Shown here piece by piece: positions 6,573 to 8,773 of a stretch of DNA of 8,773 bases. The notes under the pieces were generated by a model that was not told where the DNA came from, did no database searches, and was given only the letters and a program-made list of their open reading frames with translations. Every line of letters begins with the position of its first letter. Within the stretch, counting starts at the first letter, position 1. The stretch is from Candidatus Altarchaeales archaeon (GTDB lineage Archaea; Altiarchaeota; Altiarchaeia; IMC4; QMZM01): assembly GCA_003663175.1 (NCBI GenBank), contig QMZM01000041.1:1-8773 (forward strand), read 5' to 3'. Position numbers and translations under genes: made by a program.

Positions 6573-7277
6573 ATGAAAATTTCTGTAATAATCCCGGCAT
6601 ATAATGAAGAGAGGGCAATTGGTAATTGTTTGAAGTCGATAAGGGAGAATAAATACGAGGATTACGATATAATTGTTGTGGACGCATATTCCAATGATGG
6701 GACCGTTGAGATTGCCGAGAAATATGCCGACAAGGTTATAAGTGTAAGGACGAATTCTCCAGGACCCGCAAGGAATGTCGGTGTTAAAAATTCTAATGCT
6801 GAGATAGTTGCATTTACCGACGCAGATACTATTGTTGCTCCGGACTGGTTAGAGAGAATTGCAGACGACTTCTCAAACAAAGAAATTGTCGCGGTTGGCG
6901 GCATATTGAGACCTAAGCATCCAAGATTAATTGATAAGATCATGTTCAAGATAAATTCTGACTTATGGTATAGGTTCACAGCACTCTTCGGTTTTTATCA
7001 ATTACCAACACCCAACTGTGCATATAGGAGAGATATATTTCTGAAGGCCGGGGGCTTTAATGAAAGATTATCGATGCTCGAGGACACGGAGTTATCACTC
7101 AGAATTAAGAAGTACGGCAGGGTTATAATTGATAAGAATTTATGGGTTTTAAACTCAACCAGGAGATTCAAACAAGAGGGATATCTCAGAATATTCTTGA
7201 GATATCTCAGGGCTTATATAAATCTGTTTTTAAAGAAAGATATAAACCTAAGACACTTCGACACTATTCGTCATTAG
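6573..7277 (+). CDS. Family 2 glycosyltransferase (GT-A fold)
   Basis: A 234-residue protein with a complete GT2 domain. Visible motifs: SVIIPAYNEE (4-13), nucleotide-binding IIVVDAYSNDGT (33-44), GPARNVGVKNS (64-74), the metal-binding DAD (83-85), CAYRRDIFLKAGGF (149-162) and the catalytic-base region EDTELSLRIKKYG (170-182). STRRFKQEGY (195-204) is a common tail motif. There is no strong transmembrane segment; the basic C-terminus (YLRAYINLFLKK) may lie against the membrane. It would transfer a sugar from a nucleotide-sugar to a lipid carrier or glycan; donor and acceptor cannot be read from the sequence. It faces the flippase-like gene across divergent promoters. Its last 14 bases overlap the end of the convergent LeuA-family gene. 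Confidence 0.92.
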   Translation: MKISVIIPAYNEERAIGNCLKSIRENKYEDYDIIVVDAYSNDGTVEIAEKYADKVISVRTNSPGPARNVGVKNSNAEIVAFTDADTIVAPDWLERIADDFSNKEIVAVGGILRPKHPRLIDKIMFKINSDLWYRFTALFGFYQLPTPNCAYRRDIFLKAGGFNERLSMLEDTELSLRIKKYGRVIIDKNLWVLNSTRRFKQEGYLRIFLRYLRAYINLFLKKDINLRHFDTIRH

Positions 7278-8562
7278 AATCCTTTGCTTCTGAGTCATCC
7301 AACTTTATCTCATCGATGACTGGCTCGAACATGAAGTATTTTTCAACATACTTCTTCATCTCATCATCTGAAATACAGGACCTTCTACCCTCTTCATCAT
7401 ACAATCTATGAATATCTCTATAGATTGCCAATATCCTTGGGTCCCTCTTATCGATCCTGACCTTTATACCCATGAGATTCTCTGCGATCTCTTCAACCTT
7501 CTTTCTTATAACATCCGTTCCCGAGGAATCACCAATCATGAGTTTTCTCTTTGCACCGACAAGTTCCGGCGGAAACGGCTCGTATAGGAACGGATTCTTG
7601 ATAACCGCGGATGTATGAATTCCAGATTCATGAGCAAATATCTGTCTTCCTACAATTGCCTTATTCCTCGGGATGAAGATTCTCACTTCCCTTTCCATAT
7701 ACTCTGCAAATTCTACCAAAACCCTTGGATTGTATTTTTCAAATCCACTCACTCTTGTTATCAAAAACAGAACGACCTTCTCCAGTTCGCTATTTCCAGC
7801 CCTTTCCCCAATCCCAAGAAATGTCAGATTTGACCAATTCGCACCATACCAGAATCCAGCCAATGAGCATGCAACTCCCAGGCCAAAGTCATCGTGAATA
7901 TGGGTTTCGATATTCCTCACACCTATCCTCCTCAATTCCTTAACCATTCTTGGAATTCCATACGGTAAATCTATCTCTGGAAATGGTAAACCCAGGCCGA
8001 GAGTGTCACAGATTCTTATTATCGCATTTTTATCTCTTGAGATGATTTCCCTTACAAATGGCACGACAAATCCGTAAAAATCGGACCTTGTTATATCCTC
8101 CAGGTGACATCTAACCCTTAAACCGTGTTCTAATGCATAGTCCATAACTTCTAAGTATCTCTCACTCGCCTCCTCCCTTTTCTTAAAACCGAGTTTGTCG
8201 AATATGTGAGCATCTGATATGGACATCAGAATCCCGGTCTCTCTTATACCATCCATATTAAGAACCAAGTCGATATCATTCTTGTTCGCACGAGCCCATG
8301 CCGTCACTTCCGGAACTTCATAATTTATGTCCAACATCTCCCTTGCAACCACCCTGTCCCTCTCGTTATAGAGAAAACACTCGAGTTTTTCAATACCTAT
8401 CTTATGTAAATACTCGTAGATTGTAAGTTTATGCTTCTTTAACATAACGATACCCGGCATTTGCGCTCCATCCCTTATCGTCGAATCGCTGAGTTTTATC
8501 TCTTGCTTTAATGGCAATTCTATCTTTGGCATCTCATCATAACTTCGATACATTTTGATCAT
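7264..8562 (-). CDS. LeuA/homocitrate-synthase-family acyltransferase, candidate Re-citrate synthase
   Basis: A 432-residue HMGL-like TIM-barrel enzyme. Active-site features: DSTIRDGAQMPG (26-37) with Arg30 and metal-binding Asp31, RCHLED (151-156), ICDTLG (184-189), the metal-binding pair His221/His223 in ETHIHDDFGLGVA, GIGERAGNSELE (250-261) and HESGIHTSAV (311-320). Such enzymes condense an acyl-CoA with a 2-oxoacid through a Claisen reaction. The usual Glu of the RDGEQ motif is Ala here. There is no LeuA-type regulatory domain after residue 410, only an acidic tail. The motif block FWYGANWSNLTFLGIGERAGN region recalls the Re-citrate synthase/homocitrate-synthase-like group known from anaerobes such as Clostridium kluyveri, but this is from memory, and citramalate, isopropylmalate or homocitrate synthase remain possible. 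ATG at 8562 has a TATA element 27 bases away; an in-frame ATG at 8553 is an alternative. Confidence 0.85.
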   Translation of the reverse strand: MIKMYRSYDEMPKIELPLKQEIKLSDSTIRDGAQMPGIVMLKKHKLTIYEYLHKIGIEKLECFLYNERDRVVAREMLDINYEVPEVTAWARANKNDIDLVLNMDGIRETGILMSISDAHIFDKLGFKKREEASERYLEVMDYALEHGLRVRCHLEDITRSDFYGFVVPFVREIISRDKNAIIRICDTLGLGLPFPEIDLPYGIPRMVKELRRIGVRNIETHIHDDFGLGVACSLAGFWYGANWSNLTFLGIGERAGNSELEKVVLFLITRVSGFEKYNPRVLVEFAEYMEREVRIFIPRNKAIVGRQIFAHESGIHTSAVIKNPFLYEPFPPELVGAKRKLMIGDSSGTDVIRKKVEEIAENLMGIKVRIDKRDPRILAIYRDIHRLYDEEGRRSCISDDEMKKYVEKYFMFEPVIDEIKLDDSEAKDSNDE

Positions 8563-8601
8563 AAACTACCTTTAAAACTACCTTAATTTAAAAACTACCT
8601 T
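8563..8601 (-). repeat. Three direct repeats in the LeuA-family promoter (candidate operator)
   Basis: The plus-strand unit aaactacctt occurs exactly three times, at 8563-8572, 8575-8584 and 8592-8601 (spacings 12 and 17 bases); read on the coding strand it is aaggtagttt. The copies begin right at the start codon and flank the predicted TATA box, two between it and the ATG and one just upstream. A DNA-binding repressor or activator controlling the gene is the likeliest reading. The unit is unlike the A/T-only spacer around it because each copy has the ctacc core. Confidence 0.55.
8585..8593 (-). promoter_or_regulatory. TATA-like element for the LeuA-family gene
   Basis: The minus-strand ttttaaatt is centred 27 bases before the ATG at 8562, predicting a leaderless transcript. 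It sits between the second and third copies of the 10-base repeat. Confidence 0.45.
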
Positions 8602-8773
8602 TAATTTATTTAGAAAATAAAAATAAATCTTCACCAACGGCACACATACAGAGTTAGGACAAGGTATGAGGTTCTATCCTTACCAACAGCCATTATGGAA
8701 GTTGTGTGCGTATTGAGTTATCGAATAGTCTAAAGGTCTAAAGAAGCCACGCTCAATGTCTCTAACTTTTAAA
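8602..8773. other. Unassigned right-edge region, possible structured RNA or gene remnant
   Basis: No recognisable gene is present. Bases 8602-8632 are nearly pure A/T spacer. From about 8638 the composition becomes richer in G+C, close to that of coding sequence. Two pairings can be drawn: a perfect 7-bp stem gcacaca (8640-8646) with tgtgtgc (8703-8709), enclosing a small hairpin aagg/cctt (8661-8664 with 8678-8681), and attgag (8712-8717) with ctcaat (8752-8757). On the minus strand a frame is open from the right edge to a stop at 8680 (30 codons), but I do not recognise its sequence. No tRNA, C/D box or H/ACA signature fits convincingly. It could be a small RNA, the 3' end of a gene to the right, or decayed sequence. 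Confidence 0.3.

Noticed and set aside
8638..8690. tRNA-like T-arm (ggttctatcc)
   Set aside because: Position 57 would be T instead of a purine, the T-stem has two mismatches and a wobble, and no acceptor or anticodon arm can be drawn around it.
8666..8716. Short plus-strand frame starting at ATG 8666
   Set aside because: Only 16 codons, no promoter or Shine-Dalgarno, and no recognisable motif, unlike the microgene at 363.
8735..8773. Possible end of an IS605-type element (gaagccacgctcaatg resembles the 3' hairpin region after tnpB)
   Set aside because: The partner arm of the hairpin is not present and no TnpB residues can be recognised upstream on either strand.

Overview
The window is a compact, AT-rich stretch of an archaeal chromosome. 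The evidence is ribosomal proteins eL42 (L44e) and eS27, archease, a full-length Lhr helicase, heavy AGA/AGG arginine use, and TATA boxes about 22-27 bases before several start codons with no Shine-Dalgarno between, which is the pattern of leaderless transcripts. The gene set looks euryarchaeal, but the phylum cannot be fixed from this sequence. There is no tRNA, rRNA, CRISPR array or complete mobile element.

Layout. The left edge holds the 3' end of a DEDDh-type exonuclease gene (2-292, +). It is followed by a 30-codon gene (363-455, +) whose product closely resembles the AURKAIP1/COX24 (mS38-type) mini ribosomal proteins of mitochondria and Bacteroidetes. A long leftward gene set comes next, read from right to left: eL42, eS27 and archease (5444 to 4533), tightly packed; then, after a 79-base gap with its own TATA-like element, Lhr helicase, a COG1407-type metallophosphoesterase and a SpoIIM/DUF95-like membrane protein (4453 to 458), joined by 13-14 base overlaps. 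Further right is a divergent pair: a leftward LPG-synthase-TM/UPF0104 membrane protein (6498-5494) and a rightward GT2 glycosyltransferase (6573-7277). The last gene (8562-7264, leftward) is a LeuA/homocitrate-synthase-family enzyme, possibly a Re-type citrate synthase. Its promoter carries three copies of a 10-base direct repeat. The final 170 or so bases have no recognisable gene.

How the genes fit together. eL42, eS27, the mS38-like peptide and archease (activator of the RNA ligase RtcB) all point to ribosome and tRNA function. Lhr plus the phosphoesterase form a probable nucleic-acid repair or processing pair, matching the bacterial Lhr-MPE linkage. The flippase-like protein and the glycosyltransferase suggest envelope lipid or glycan work. 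The LeuA-family enzyme belongs to central carbon or amino-acid metabolism. The most notable item is the mS38-like microgene. It is shorter than the supplied open-frame calls, it has its own TATA box at leaderless spacing, and it ends 2 bases from the stop of the convergent gene.
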